A stretch of 64,000 bases of DNA from Elusimicrobiales bacterium (GTDB lineage: Bacteria > Elusimicrobiota > Elusimicrobia > Elusimicrobiales > UBA9959): positions 671,032-735,031 of the forward strand of contig JAQTOU010000001.1 in assembly GCA_028713125.1 (NCBI GenBank), in the 5' to 3' direction. The position numbers and the translations under genes were made by a program. This document shows, one piece after another, positions 33,538 to 42,191 of this stretch (position 1 is the first letter of the stretch; every line of letters starts with the position of its first letter). Under the pieces are notes generated by a model that searched no databases, was not told where the DNA came from, and was given only the letters and a program-made list of their open reading frames with translations.

Positions 33538-35283
33538 ATGCGAACTTTACTGCTTGCTCTTATTATCGGCGGCTGCGCCCCCGGCGCCCGCGCCCAGGAA
33601 CTGGTCCCGGCGACCAAAGCCGAAACCCTGCTCTACGCCCATATGGGAGAGATAGTCACCCTCGACCCGGTCTATCCTTACGACGCTATCACCCAGGGGA
33701 TGCTGCTCAACGTCTACGAGACGCTCATAAGGTTCAAAGGCTCGAGCCTTACCGCCTTCGAGCCGCTGCTGGCCTCGAAAGTTCCCTCCACCCAGAACGG
33801 GCTGGCCTCCGCCGACGGCCTCACCTTCAAATTCCCGATACAGAAGAACGTGAAGTTCCAGAATGGCGACCAGCTTACGCCCGAAGACGTGAAATATTCC
33901 CTGCTGCGCTTCATGTTCACCGACCCGACCGGCGGCCCCGCCTCGCTCCTGCTCGAGCCGGTGTTCGGCCTGGCCTCCAGCCGCGGCGCCGACGGAAAGA
34001 CCGCGGTCACCAAAGCCGAATTCGAGGGCGCGGTAAAAGTGCAGGGCGACACCGTGGTCGTCCGCCTCAAGCGGCCTTTCGCCCCCTTCCTCTCCATCGT
34101 CGCGCGCTGGTCCTACGTCATGGACAAGAAATGGTGCGTCTCGCGCGGCGAATGGGACGGAGCTTACGAGACCATCCCCGCCTTCAGCAACCGCCCGAAG
34201 GAAAGATCCGGGCTCTTTAACGCGGCCAACGGGACCGGGCCTTTCCTGGTCGGACGCTGGGACAGCAATACCAAGCAGGCCGCGCTTGGCGCCAGCCCGC
34301 GCTACTGGGGCAAGCCGCCCCACCTGAAGCGGGTAATAATGAAGACCGTGCAGGAATTCGGGACCCGGCGCCTGATGCTCGAGGCCGGCGACGCCGACAT
34401 CATAGACCTGCCGCGCCCCTACGAACCGCAGGTGCGCGGCCTTAAAGGGGTCGTCCTCTACGACGACCTGCCGCGCCTGATGACGGACCCCGTTTTTTTC
34501 TTCACCTTCAATGTGAACCCGGTGGCGAACCCCGACATAGGTTCCGGCAAGCTGGACGGGGAAGGGATCCCGGCTGATTTTTTTTCGAACCTCGACATCC
34601 GCAAAGCTTTCGAATATTCGTTCGACTACAACGGCTACCTCAAGGACGGCCTGAAAGGCAAAGCCACGCTGGCGAAAGGCTCTATCCCGCCTGGCATAGC
34701 CGGCTATAATCCCGCCACGCCGGGCTACGAGTTCAACCGCACCCGCGCGGACGAATATTTCCGCAAGGCCTATAACGGCGAGGTCTGGAACAAGGGCTTC
34801 AGGTTCACCCTCACTTACAATACCGGCGGCGACGTGCGCCAGCTGGCCTGCGAGGTGCTCAAGCGGGGCGTGGAAGCGATAAACCCGCGCTTCCACGTCG
34901 ACCTGCGCGGCGTGGACTGGCCGGTCTACCTAGAGAAGACGCAGAACAGGAAGATGCCGCTTTTCACCCGCGGCTGGACCGGGGACTACCCGGACGCGCA
35001 TAATTTCATCTTCCCTTTCTACCACTCGAAGGGGCGCTATGCCATAGCGCAGGCTTACTCCAACCCCGCTCTGGACAAGCAGATAGAGGCCGCGGTAACG
35101 GAGATCTCTCCGGCGAAGCGCGCCGCTATGTACGCCAAGATCCAGCGCGCCGCCTACGACGACGCGGTGCAGATCTACACCGTGCACCCCCGCGGGCTGT
35201 ACGCGGCCCGCGACACGCTTAAAGGCTTTTACGACAATGCCGTCTTCATGGGGATCTACTTTTATCCCCTGAGCAAACAATAA
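33538..35283 (+). CDS. Family 5 extracellular solute-binding protein (oligopeptide type)
   Basis: 581 aa. A short signal sequence ends LLALIIGGCAPG, which resembles a lipobox. The SBP_bac_5 core is clear: ETLLYAHMGEIVTLDPVYPYDA, FQNGDQLTPEDVKYSLLRF, NGTGPFLVGRWD, RKAFEYSFDYNGYL and GWTGDYPDAHNFIFPFYHS. Such proteins deliver peptides, often murein peptides, to an ABC permease. No permease or ATPase gene is in the window. Its position right after the cysteine peptidase suggests capture of peptides released from the wall. Confidence 0.92.
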   Translation: MRTLLLALIIGGCAPGARAQELVPATKAETLLYAHMGEIVTLDPVYPYDAITQGMLLNVYETLIRFKGSSLTAFEPLLASKVPSTQNGLASADGLTFKFPIQKNVKFQNGDQLTPEDVKYSLLRFMFTDPTGGPASLLLEPVFGLASSRGADGKTAVTKAEFEGAVKVQGDTVVVRLKRPFAPFLSIVARWSYVMDKKWCVSRGEWDGAYETIPAFSNRPKERSGLFNAANGTGPFLVGRWDSNTKQAALGASPRYWGKPPHLKRVIMKTVQEFGTRRLMLEAGDADIIDLPRPYEPQVRGLKGVVLYDDLPRLMTDPVFFFTFNVNPVANPDIGSGKLDGEGIPADFFSNLDIRKAFEYSFDYNGYLKDGLKGKATLAKGSIPPGIAGYNPATPGYEFNRTRADEYFRKAYNGEVWNKGFRFTLTYNTGGDVRQLACEVLKRGVEAINPRFHVDLRGVDWPVYLEKTQNRKMPLFTRGWTGDYPDAHNFIFPFYHSKGRYAIAQAYSNPALDKQIEAAVTEISPAKRAAMYAKIQRAAYDDAVQIYTVHPRGLYAARDTLKGFYDNAVFMGIYFYPLSKQ

Positions 35284-35918
35284 TGCCTGATAAAAATATC
35301 GCCGGGATCAGCGCTATCCTGAAGAAAGCGTATCCGGACGCCGATTGCTCTCTGGACCATAAGAACCCTTTCCAGCTGCTCGCTGCCACCATCCTTTCGG
35401 CCCAGTGCACCGACGAAAGGGTGAACAGGGTCACCCCCGCCCTGTTCAAAAAATATCCCGGCCCAGCGGAGATGGCGGAAGCCCCGCTGCCGGACCTGGA
35501 AAAACTGGTGCACTCTACGGGCTTTTACAAGAACAAAGCGCTCTCGCTGAAAGAAGCCTCTAAAGCGATAACCGGGGATTTCGGCGGGAAAGTTCCGAAG
35601 ACCATGGAGGAGCTGCTTACCCTGCGCGGCGTGGCCCGCAAAACGGCAAATGTAGTGCTGGGCTCGGCCTACGGCATAGCCGCCGGCGTGGTGGTAGACA
35701 CGCACGTAAAGCGCCTGGCTTTCCGCCTCGGCCTCTCGAAAGAAACGGACCCGGAGAAAATAGAGCAGGACCTTATGAAAGCCCTGCCGAAAAAAGACTG
35801 GATCTGGTTCGCCCATTCCCTGGTGCTGCACGGCCGCGCCGTCTGCGACGCCAGGAACCCGCTCTGCGAAAAGTGCCCGCTGACAAAGCTCTGCCCGAAA
35901 CTCGGCGTAAAAAAATAA
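35283..35918 (+). CDS. nth: Endonuclease III
   Basis: 211 aa, a base-excision-repair DNA glycosylase/AP lyase for oxidised pyrimidines. HhH motif LLTLRGVARKTANVVL with the catalytic lysine, the downstream VDTHVKRLAFRLGL with the catalytic aspartate, and the 4Fe-4S cluster C-x6-C-x2-C-x5-C (CDARNPLCEKCPLTKLC) at the end. The start overlaps the preceding stop by one base (TAATG). The stop codon lies in the hairpin of the terminator that serves the opposite strand. Confidence 0.97.
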   Translation: MPDKNIAGISAILKKAYPDADCSLDHKNPFQLLAATILSAQCTDERVNRVTPALFKKYPGPAEMAEAPLPDLEKLVHSTGFYKNKALSLKEASKAITGDFGGKVPKTMEELLTLRGVARKTANVVLGSAYGIAAGVVVDTHVKRLAFRLGLSKETDPEKIEQDLMKALPKKDWIWFAHSLVLHGRAVCDARNPLCEKCPLTKLCPKLGVKK

Positions 35919-35942
35919 GCCGCGCGGTCAGGCGCGGCTTAT
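35909..35942 (-). terminator. Rho-independent terminator overlapping the nth stop codon
   Basis: 11-bp stem ATAAGCCGCGC and its complement, loop GGTCAG; on the minus strand it is followed by TTTTTTT. It ends the GAF-PAS operon (36810-38651, 35959-36813). The nth stop TAA (35916-35918) is in the 5' arm. Confidence 0.85.
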
Positions 35943-35958
35943 AATTCGCGGGTCTTTC

Positions 35959-36813
35959 CTACAGGCCGGTTATATCCTGGAAGATGATGCCCGCGCCTAT
36001 GACTTTTCCGTCCACGCCCTTTATATTTATCGAGCTGTAGCCGATAAGTTTTTCCTTACCTTTCACATTGCACTTGAAATCCATGCGGCGGACGGTCTTG
36101 CCCAGCTTCAGCACGTCGCTTATGGCGCCGACGATATCCGGGCAGAGCTGGGTCAGGTCCGTCATCGGCTTGTTGAGATATTCCTGCCCCACCTCGAAGA
36201 TCTCGGACGCCTTCGGGTTAAAGAATATAACTCTCCCCTCCATGTCCGAACCTATAAAGCCGCCGGAAAGGTTGTTTATTGTGCTCTCGCCCTTTAGGTT
36301 AAGCTGCTTTATGGTGGCCTCGAGTTTCTTTATATAAACGTCCCTCGCCACCAGGGCGGTGATAAGTTCAGCCGCCTTGAACTGCTCCTCGGAGAAAGCG
36401 CCGGTGATGGAATTTATGTATTCCATTATGCCGAGCAGCTCGCCGTTGGCGATAGCGGGCACGGCGATCACCGTTTTGGTCTGGAAGCCCGAGCCCTTAT
36501 CAACCTTCTTGGTGAACAGCGGGCTGTTCTCCGCGTCGTTGATCAGCAGGGGTTTCCTGGATTCGGCGCAGAAGCCCACCACGCCCTGGTAGCCGAAGCT
36601 GACTCCGACCAGGTCACCGCCCACCGGGCCGATGCTTTTCTTGAAAGTGAGCCGTTTCTTAAGGTCGTCGGCCTCGAAGAAAGTGCCCGCGTGGCAGTTC
36701 ACTATCCCGGCGCCCCTGCGCGTCAGATATTCCCAGAGGGCGTCCTCTCCCTTGGCGGCCTCGGCCGGCAGGCCTTCTGTGAATTTGGACAGGAATTCAA
36801 GCATCTCGCTCAT
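35959..36813 (-). CDS. GAF-PAS sensor protein without output domain
   Basis: 284 aa. A GAF domain (about residues 20-150: LLINDAENSPLFTKKVDKGSG, TVIAVPAIANGELLGIMEYIN) is joined by a helical linker to a PAS domain (about 165-284: GGFIGSDMEGRVIFFNPKASEIF, GYSSINIKGVDGKVIGAGIIFQDIT). There is no kinase, cyclase or DNA-binding domain, so it must signal through a partner. It overlaps the amidase gene by four bases (ATGA), a surprising coupling of a cytoplasmic sensor with a periplasmic wall hydrolase. Confidence 0.88.
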   Translation of the reverse strand: MSEMLEFLSKFTEGLPAEAAKGEDALWEYLTRRGAGIVNCHAGTFFEADDLKKRLTFKKSIGPVGGDLVGVSFGYQGVVGFCAESRKPLLINDAENSPLFTKKVDKGSGFQTKTVIAVPAIANGELLGIMEYINSITGAFSEEQFKAAELITALVARDVYIKKLEATIKQLNLKGESTINNLSGGFIGSDMEGRVIFFNPKASEIFEVGQEYLNKPMTDLTQLCPDIVGAISDVLKLGKTVRRMDFKCNVKGKEKLIGYSSINIKGVDGKVIGAGIIFQDITGL

Positions 36814-38651
36814 TTTTGCCCCTTCCTCGCGGAGGTTGTTTTCGCCGGGACCTCGAAGAACTCGAGCACGCCCTCGGCGATAGCGCCGGCCAGCTCTTCC
36901 TGGAAGGCCGGGGTGTTAAGCATTTCTTCCTGGCGCGGGATTATCATGTAGGCGTTCTCTATCAGGGCGGCCGGCATCCAGGTCATGCGGGCCACCAAAT
37001 AGTCGCCGTAGCGCAGGCCCTCGTCGGGCAGCGGTATATTTTTAAGGTAGGCGCGCTGGATGGCGGCGGCGAGCGCCCGGCTGGGGCGCTGGTAGTGGTA
37101 GATGGAAAAGCCGCGCGGCTGCGAGTAAGGGTCCTCGCCGTCGCCTATGGCGTTGTTGTGGATGCTGAGGAACAGGTCGCCGCCCAGGTCTTTGGCCAGC
37201 TTCGGGCGGTCGTTCAGTTCCACGTTCTCTTCCCCGCTGCGGGTCATCTGCACCGAGGCCCCCAGCTCGAGGAGCCTGGCCTTCACCTTTAAAGCTATAG
37301 CGAGGTTCACGTTGACCTCGAAAGTTTCCATGGGCCCGACGGCGCCGTCCAGGCTGCAGCGGGCGGTGGCCGGCATCGAACTATAGCGGGCGTCGCGCAG
37401 GGGGAGCCTGGTGTTATTGTCGCATTTAAAATACGGCGAATGCCCCGGGTCGAGCACCACGGTTATCCCGCCCAGCGGCCTGGGCCATGAAAGAGAGGCT
37501 TTGGGGCGGGAGCGCAGGTCCACCTGCATCGTCCTGGAGGAACCGGGATAAGAAATGTTATAGCCCCAGAGAGCGTCCGGCCCGGTCTCGAAGTCCAGCT
37601 CGACTTTATTATAGGACGCCTGGCGGAAAGAAACGTTCTTTACCAGGGTATCTGCGGAGTCGTAAACCACCGTATTCGTATGCAGATTGGCGTAGTAGAG
37701 CGTAACGCGGAGGCCCCAGGGGAAGACCTCGGCCGTATAGGGCAGGCGGTCGTAAAGAGTTACGGAGGCGGATGAGCCGAACTCGGTCTTTTTCAGTCGT
37801 ATCGAACCGGTCTCGCTGCCGTAGCCGAAAGGGTACTGGGCGCCGGAGGCGGGCTGCACCTTCGAATCGTCGATCCACCCGGATTCGTCGCCGGAAAGGG
37901 CGATGCGGCGCAGGCCGTTGGAGCGGCCGCTTGAGACGAGCTTCACGCCCTTCGGCAGGAACATCATATAGCCGCCGTCGGTAGCGTTCTTCAGGATGGC
38001 CGTGTCGGTGGAGGTCTCCACCAGCGCCGGACGCTTAAGGACCTTGATCTTTCCTTTGGCGGTCGCGGAGGCGCCGCGCGCGAAAAGCCCGGCTTTGAAC
38101 CGCGCGGAGAGCGCGCCGCCGGAGCCCTGGTCCGCGTCTTTTATCCGGAAGGAAGTGTAATACCGGCCGGAGCCAGGCGGGACCTCGGTCATAGAAAGGT
38201 CTTTAAAAACGCCTTCGAGCGAGCAGACCGCCTCGCGGGAGGGAGTGCCCGCCGCCGTGATCTTAAGATAGTCTTCCGGGGAAACCTCGGCGTCCGCGGC
38301 GTAGGAAGTGAACTCCAGCTTCAGCGTGCCCGTAGAAGGCCCCGCCTCCGCGGGCTGGCGGACCTTCAGCGCGCGCTGCGCGGTGGTTCCGTCCGCGAGG
38401 GTGCCGATAAAAGAGAAGTCGCCAGGGGCCACCGGCAGGTAGGCGATGAAGCCGCCGTTGGTATAGACCTGTATTTTTTCCCCGTTTATGGTGAAAGCGG
38501 CCGTGGCCGGGGAAATATTCCCGAATACGAAGGTCTTGGGCACGGAAGGGATGGAGGTGCCCTCCGGCGGGTAGACGAAATTTATCTGCCCGGCGTAAAG
38601 CGGGAGTCCGGCGAGGAGGATCAGGGCTGCTGGGTTCAGGATAAGTTTCAT
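36810..38651 (-). CDS. Secreted N-acetylmuramoyl-L-alanine amidase (Amidase_3) with large N-terminal region
   Basis: 613 aa. Signal peptide (MKLILNPAALILLAGLPLYA). About 400 residues of beta-rich, AMIN- or Ig-like sequence precede the catalytic domain: GITVVLDPGHSP, ETFEVNVNLAIALKVKARL (Glu ligand), LSIHNNAIGDGEDP (IHxN), and LIENAYMI with the catalytic Glu. It cleaves the bond between MurNAc and L-Ala. A divergent promoter region separates it from the PorV/LysM-like gene. Confidence 0.93.
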   Translation of the reverse strand: MKLILNPAALILLAGLPLYAGQINFVYPPEGTSIPSVPKTFVFGNISPATAAFTINGEKIQVYTNGGFIAYLPVAPGDFSFIGTLADGTTAQRALKVRQPAEAGPSTGTLKLEFTSYAADAEVSPEDYLKITAAGTPSREAVCSLEGVFKDLSMTEVPPGSGRYYTSFRIKDADQGSGGALSARFKAGLFARGASATAKGKIKVLKRPALVETSTDTAILKNATDGGYMMFLPKGVKLVSSGRSNGLRRIALSGDESGWIDDSKVQPASGAQYPFGYGSETGSIRLKKTEFGSSASVTLYDRLPYTAEVFPWGLRVTLYYANLHTNTVVYDSADTLVKNVSFRQASYNKVELDFETGPDALWGYNISYPGSSRTMQVDLRSRPKASLSWPRPLGGITVVLDPGHSPYFKCDNNTRLPLRDARYSSMPATARCSLDGAVGPMETFEVNVNLAIALKVKARLLELGASVQMTRSGEENVELNDRPKLAKDLGGDLFLSIHNNAIGDGEDPYSQPRGFSIYHYQRPSRALAAAIQRAYLKNIPLPDEGLRYGDYLVARMTWMPAALIENAYMIIPRQEEMLNTPAFQEELAGAIAEGVLEFFEVPAKTTSARKGQK

Positions 38652-38697
38652 AGGGGCTGGCGCCGCGGCGCGGGTTTTAAAGAAAACGAAATATAAA

Positions 38698-38725
38698 TTT
38701 AATACGGGTCAGATACAATTATAAT
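38698..38725 (+). promoter_or_regulatory. Promoter of the PorV/LysM-like gene
   Basis: TTTAAT, 16-bp spacer, perfect -10 TATAAT (38720-38725). The ATG follows 17 bases after the -10 box and there is no obvious ribosome site. Confidence 0.5.
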
Positions 38726-38742
38726 ATATTCGGCCATAAGCT

Positions 38743-40056
38743 ATGAACAAATCGACCCTGCTCGCCATGTCAGCCGCCCTGCTTTTTCCCCTCTCCGGGT
38801 CCGCCGCGGATTTCACTTCCGTGCGCCCCTGCGCCAGGGCCAACGCCATGGGCACGGCCTTCTCCACGGTCGGCGGCGACGCCTGCGCGGTCTTCTATAA
38901 CCCCGCCAACCTTACCACCCTTTCCAACCTCGAGGTCCGCCTGGAGACCGGGCGCCGGCTCGCCCCTGGCGCCCCGGAAGGAGAAGTCTCCCTGGCCTAT
39001 ATACGCCCGGTTCCCGACGCCGAGAACAAAGTGGCCGGCCTTGGCTACTACTCGGTGCGGCAGAAGGGCGGCTTCGGCATGGATTCCATGGCTTTCAGCC
39101 TGGGCAACCGCACCACCATAAAGTACCTGCAGAAACCGGTTTATTACGGCATGGGCGTAAAAATAATGAGCCTGAGCGGCCTTGCGAAAAGCCACCTGGG
39201 CCTGGGCGTGGAGGGCGGCGTGCAGCTCGAAAACACCTCGGGACTCAGGACCGCCCTGGTCCTCTCGGACGCCCTGTTCGGCATGGGCAAATCGCTTATG
39301 ACTTTCACTTTGGGGAACTCCTACCGCATAAAGAACACCCTGCTGCTGGCCGACCTCAGGGCGCGCGGCTCCCAATCCGAATTTTTCCTGGGGGCCGAGC
39401 ACTCAATGTTCAACGGCCTCCTCCAGGCGCGCGCCGGCAAGGGAATAGCGCTGGCCGGCGGCGACTACCTGGCGCTCGGCGTCGGGATAAATACTCTCCC
39501 CTGGACCATAGACCTCGCCTGGTCTCTGCCCTGGGGCGGCTACAACAAATTTGCCGGCTACTACGGGGTGAACGTCGGCTACCGCTTCGGCTCCCCCACT
39601 TTCAGCGAAAAGCTGGTCGGGGACGCGGCCAAGCAGGCCGAGGCCCTCCGGGTGCAGATAGACGACCTTAGGACGCAGCGCGCCGGCCTCGAAAGCTCCA
39701 TAGCGACCTACCGCGTCAACAAAAGCATGATCGAGACCGACGTTACCATGCTGCAGGGCCGCATGCGCGAGCTGGAGACCAATATAAAGGAACTGCAGGT
39801 ACAATCCCTGGAAGCGCTGTACAAGAAGGAAAACCCGAAGGTAGTTAAGGCTTACGTCCCCCCGCCGCCCGAGCGCTGGCCCAGGCTCCATAAAGCCGCC
39901 GCCGGGGAGACGCTGCGCTCAATCGCAGGGAAATATTACGGGAATCCCAACCTCTGGGAGCGGATCTACCAGGCGAACGAGAAGAACGTTTCCAAAGGAC
40001 TGCCGGTGGAGGGAGCGGTGCTGACCATACCGGCGCCGCCGACCCCCAACCAGTAA
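38743..40056 (+). CDS. Outer-membrane beta-barrel protein with coiled coil and C-terminal LysM domain
   Basis: 437 aa. A signal peptide (to about GSAA, residue 22) is followed by a PorV/UPF0164-like start (FTSVRPCARANAMGTAFSTVGGDACAVFYNPANL), then a beta-barrel region to about residue 290. A coiled coil (about 293-355, DAAKQAEALRVQIDDLRTQRAGLESS) leads to a LysM domain (WPRLHKAAAGETLRSIAGKYYGNPNLWERIYQANEKN). LysM binds peptidoglycan, so the protein could tether the outer membrane to the wall. It starts an operon with the pseudo-receiver and PilZ-like proteins. Confidence 0.88.
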   Translation: MNKSTLLAMSAALLFPLSGSAADFTSVRPCARANAMGTAFSTVGGDACAVFYNPANLTTLSNLEVRLETGRRLAPGAPEGEVSLAYIRPVPDAENKVAGLGYYSVRQKGGFGMDSMAFSLGNRTTIKYLQKPVYYGMGVKIMSLSGLAKSHLGLGVEGGVQLENTSGLRTALVLSDALFGMGKSLMTFTLGNSYRIKNTLLLADLRARGSQSEFFLGAEHSMFNGLLQARAGKGIALAGGDYLALGVGINTLPWTIDLAWSLPWGGYNKFAGYYGVNVGYRFGSPTFSEKLVGDAAKQAEALRVQIDDLRTQRAGLESSIATYRVNKSMIETDVTMLQGRMRELETNIKELQVQSLEALYKKENPKVVKAYVPPPPERWPRLHKAAAGETLRSIAGKYYGNPNLWERIYQANEKNVSKGLPVEGAVLTIPAPPTPNQ

Positions 40057-40061
40057 AGGCT

Positions 40062-41201
40062 ATGTTCAACACCATACAGATCATCTGCGCTTCGGAGAAA
40101 GACCGGACCATCCTCAGGGGGATCTTCAAGAACCTGGGCGCGGACGCCGTTTTCTCCAGCGACCTGAACGACGCGCTCGCTATTTTCGAGAAGGCGAGGC
40201 CCGCCGCGGTCTTCATAGCCGACGGCGAGGAGCCGCCGGCGGAGATCCAGCTGCGCGAGCTGCGGCGCGTAGCCCCCTTTATACCGGTGATCCCGCTCCT
40301 GAAACGGCGCGACGCCACCCGGGCGGTCGGCCTGATGAAAGCCGGGGCGCTCGACTGCGCGCAAAGCCCCTGGACCGAGGAGGAGCTGCGCCCGCTCTAC
40401 CGCAAAGCGCTCAGGCTCAGCGGCACGGTGATAGAGCTTGATTCTTTCGCGCTTCGCAACAGGCGGCGGTCGCTGGCGCTCGCGCTGGCTGCCTGCTTCG
40501 GCTTCGCAGGTTTCGCCGGCGGGCTTTATTACGGCTTCCTGAAGTTCTCCCCCCTGGCGCCGCGGCCCCACAGTTTTTACCTGCCTTACGCCCATCCTAC
40601 CGGCATAATGGTAAAGAAAGATTCCGTCCTTATCAGCGACTGGTACAGCCAGGCGCTCTACGAGCACGGCGTGAAGAATTTCGGCATAAGGAAGGTCACC
40701 AGCCTGCCCGAACTGACCCCGGTGGCTATGGCCGCCTCGCAGGACGCGCTCTGGCTGGCGGGGACTAACGGCGTCATAGAGAAGCGGCTGCTCGACGCCC
40801 GCTATACGGTGGCCTCGAAGACCCCCGCGTTTTCGCCGGCCCCGGACAGCGCCTGCTTCGACGGGCTCTATTTCTGGACCGCGAATTCCCGGGCCGGAAC
40901 GATAGTCAAGCGCATGCCCGGCGACGCCCTCGGAGAGATCAAAACATTTAAATATCCGGGACAAAAGCTTTCCGCGCTGACCTGCGACACCCGGTTCCTG
41001 TGGGCGGCTGACCCGGTCCTGAAAGGCCTGGTAAAAATGTCGCTCGACGACCCCGAGCGGATAATTTCAAGGACGGAGCTGGACGTCTACTCCTCGAGAA
41101 CGCTTAAGATAACGGCGATGGCTTCGAAAGACGGGACGATCTGGTTCACAGGGGAGGACGGGGATAAAGGCCTGGCCTTTTACAAGAATGAACCCAAATA
41201 A
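40062..41201 (+). CDS. Degenerate receiver domain - membrane helix - propeller-like protein
   Basis: 379 aa. Residues 1-125 fold like a receiver domain, but the acidic pair is CASEKD, the switch residue is lost and the conserved lysine is replaced (CAQSPW); a central aspartate (IADGEE) remains. One membrane helix (about 136-160) follows. The rest has repeats of propeller type (ISDWYSQALYEHG, DALWLAGTNGVIEKR, GLYFWTANSRAGTIVKR, FLWAADPVLKGLVKM, TIWFTGEDGDKGL), probably periplasmic. This would connect an intracellular pseudo-receiver with an extracytoplasmic sensor. It sits 5 bp after the PorV/LysM-like gene. Confidence 0.8.
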   Translation: MFNTIQIICASEKDRTILRGIFKNLGADAVFSSDLNDALAIFEKARPAAVFIADGEEPPAEIQLRELRRVAPFIPVIPLLKRRDATRAVGLMKAGALDCAQSPWTEEELRPLYRKALRLSGTVIELDSFALRNRRRSLALALAACFGFAGFAGGLYYGFLKFSPLAPRPHSFYLPYAHPTGIMVKKDSVLISDWYSQALYEHGVKNFGIRKVTSLPELTPVAMAASQDALWLAGTNGVIEKRLLDARYTVASKTPAFSPAPDSACFDGLYFWTANSRAGTIVKRMPGDALGEIKTFKYPGQKLSALTCDTRFLWAADPVLKGLVKMSLDDPERIISRTELDVYSSRTLKITAMASKDGTIWFTGEDGDKGLAFYKNEPK

Positions 41202-41499
41202 GGCCGATAATTATATCCCCGCGGTCATAAAGACCTCCCTGGACCTCCCCCCGCTGTGGGGCAGGCTGGCCTTTCTTTCGCCGGGCGAAGCGGAACTGGT
41301 AAGCCACTTCGAACTGCCAGCGGGCAAGGTCGTAGCGCTCACTTTCGAGCTTGGCCGCGCCCCATTCGAGGATCTCCGCGCGCGCATAAAAAAAGCCCTT
41401 CGCGACAGCGAAGGGTATTACAACTATTCCCTGGTCTTTTTAGATCCTGCCCAGTCAGAACTTCTTAAAGCCGCTATAGCGCAAACCCCGGCCCTCTAA
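41188..41499 (+). CDS. Small PilZ-like protein (tentative)
   Basis: 103 aa, overlapping the previous gene by 14 bases. WGRLAFLSPGEAELVSHFELPAGKVVALTFEL ... YYNYSLVFLDPAQSELLKAAI follows the strand order of a PilZ barrel and ends with the usual F-x-D/L-x-P-x-x-x-x-L-x3-I helix, but the c-di-GMP ligands (RxxxR, DxSxxG) are absent. If it is PilZ-like, it probably does not bind c-di-GMP. The coding region contains a terminator hairpin for the convergent pilin gene. Confidence 0.65.
   Translation: MNPNKADNYIPAVIKTSLDLPPLWGRLAFLSPGEAELVSHFELPAGKVVALTFELGRAPFEDLRARIKKALRDSEGYYNYSLVFLDPAQSELLKAAIAQTPAL
41388..41415 (-). terminator. Rho-independent terminator located inside the convergent coding region
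   Basis: On the minus strand, perfect 8-bp stem CCCTTCGC/GCGAAGGG with a GACA/TGTC loop, followed by seven T. It lies 90 bp past the pilin stop and inside the 3' part of the gene 41188-41499. Confidence 0.7.
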
Positions 41500-41504
41500 A
41501 CGAA

Positions 41505-41987
41505 CTAATAGGTGGTCCAGGAATTGGACTTAAGGTCGGTATGCGTGCACGCGATCCAGACCGAGCCGTATAGCGGGTCTGTAGATCTCTCGCCGTTATA
41601 CATCAGGCCGCGCCCGTCGTGTTCATGGCCCGGAACCGGGTCGTAATGGCAGTAAACGTTCCTGGAGGCGGCATGATAGCCGGGGACGGCTATCGCGGGA
41701 ACCTCTTTCAGATATTTCGGGACCAGGCTGTCGGTCAGCACGCTGGAGTTGGAAGAATGGGCGCATACGGGGAACACGGCCTCGTTATCGGCGTAATAGA
41801 TCCTGAGAGCGGCGCGGATGGAGGACAGGTTCCCTCTCAGGGCGCCCTCCTTCGACTTGCGGACCAGCTCGGCGAATTTAGGAACGGCGATAGCGGCCAA
41901 TATCCCGATAATAGCGACTACGATCATAAGCTCTATCAGGGTAAAGCCCCGGCGCAATTTTCCGGCAGAAGTGACCACCTTGATCAT
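41505..41987 (-). CDS. Type IV pilin/pseudopilin
   Basis: 160 aa. Class III prepilin signal: a basic leader to LRRG, then FTLIELMIVVAIIGILAAIA with Glu at mature position 5. It is followed by SKEGALRGNLSSIRAALRIYY and a soluble tail with SVWIACTHTD. Prepilin peptidase should cut after the Gly before FTLIE. No other pilus assembly gene is nearby; the major machinery must be elsewhere. This orphan-pilin pattern is what suggests Elusimicrobiota. The promoter places its -10 only 9 bp before the ATG, with no ribosome site. Confidence 0.95.
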   Translation of the reverse strand: MIKVVTSAGKLRRGFTLIELMIVVAIIGILAAIAVPKFAELVRKSKEGALRGNLSSIRAALRIYYADNEAVFPVCAHSSNSSVLTDSLVPKYLKEVPAIAVPGYHAASRNVYCHYDPVPGHEHDGRGLMYNGERSTDPLYGSVWIACTHTDLKSNSWTTY

Positions 41988-41996
41988 ATACCGCTA

Positions 41997-42025
41997 ATTC
42001 TACAATAACTCGGGGACCGTGTGAA
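41997..42025 (-). promoter_or_regulatory. Promoter of the pilin gene, near-leaderless
   Basis: Minus strand: -35 TTCACA (42020-42025), 17-bp spacer, -10 TAGAAT (41997-42002), 9 bases before the ATG at 41987. Confidence 0.55.
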
Positions 42026-42124
42026 GCGAATACGGCCAGCCTGCGAAATAAAGGCTTCAACTCTTATCTGGACGATAGTGGCCGGAGAATTTGCATGTGT
42101 GTTCATGTTTTTATACTCAGGGCC

Positions 42125-42153
42125 TTGATTTTTATACTATTTACTGGTATATT
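42125..42153 (+). promoter_or_regulatory. Promoter of glnA
   Basis: -35 TTGATT (42125-42130), 17-bp spacer, extended -10 TGG-TATATT (42145-42153). The leader of about 30 nt carries GGAGGAG seven bases before the ATG. No sigma-54 or NtrC-type site is visible. Confidence 0.75.
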
Positions 42154-42191
42154 TATATTAGTTCCTGATATTTTAGCCGGAGGAGCATAAT

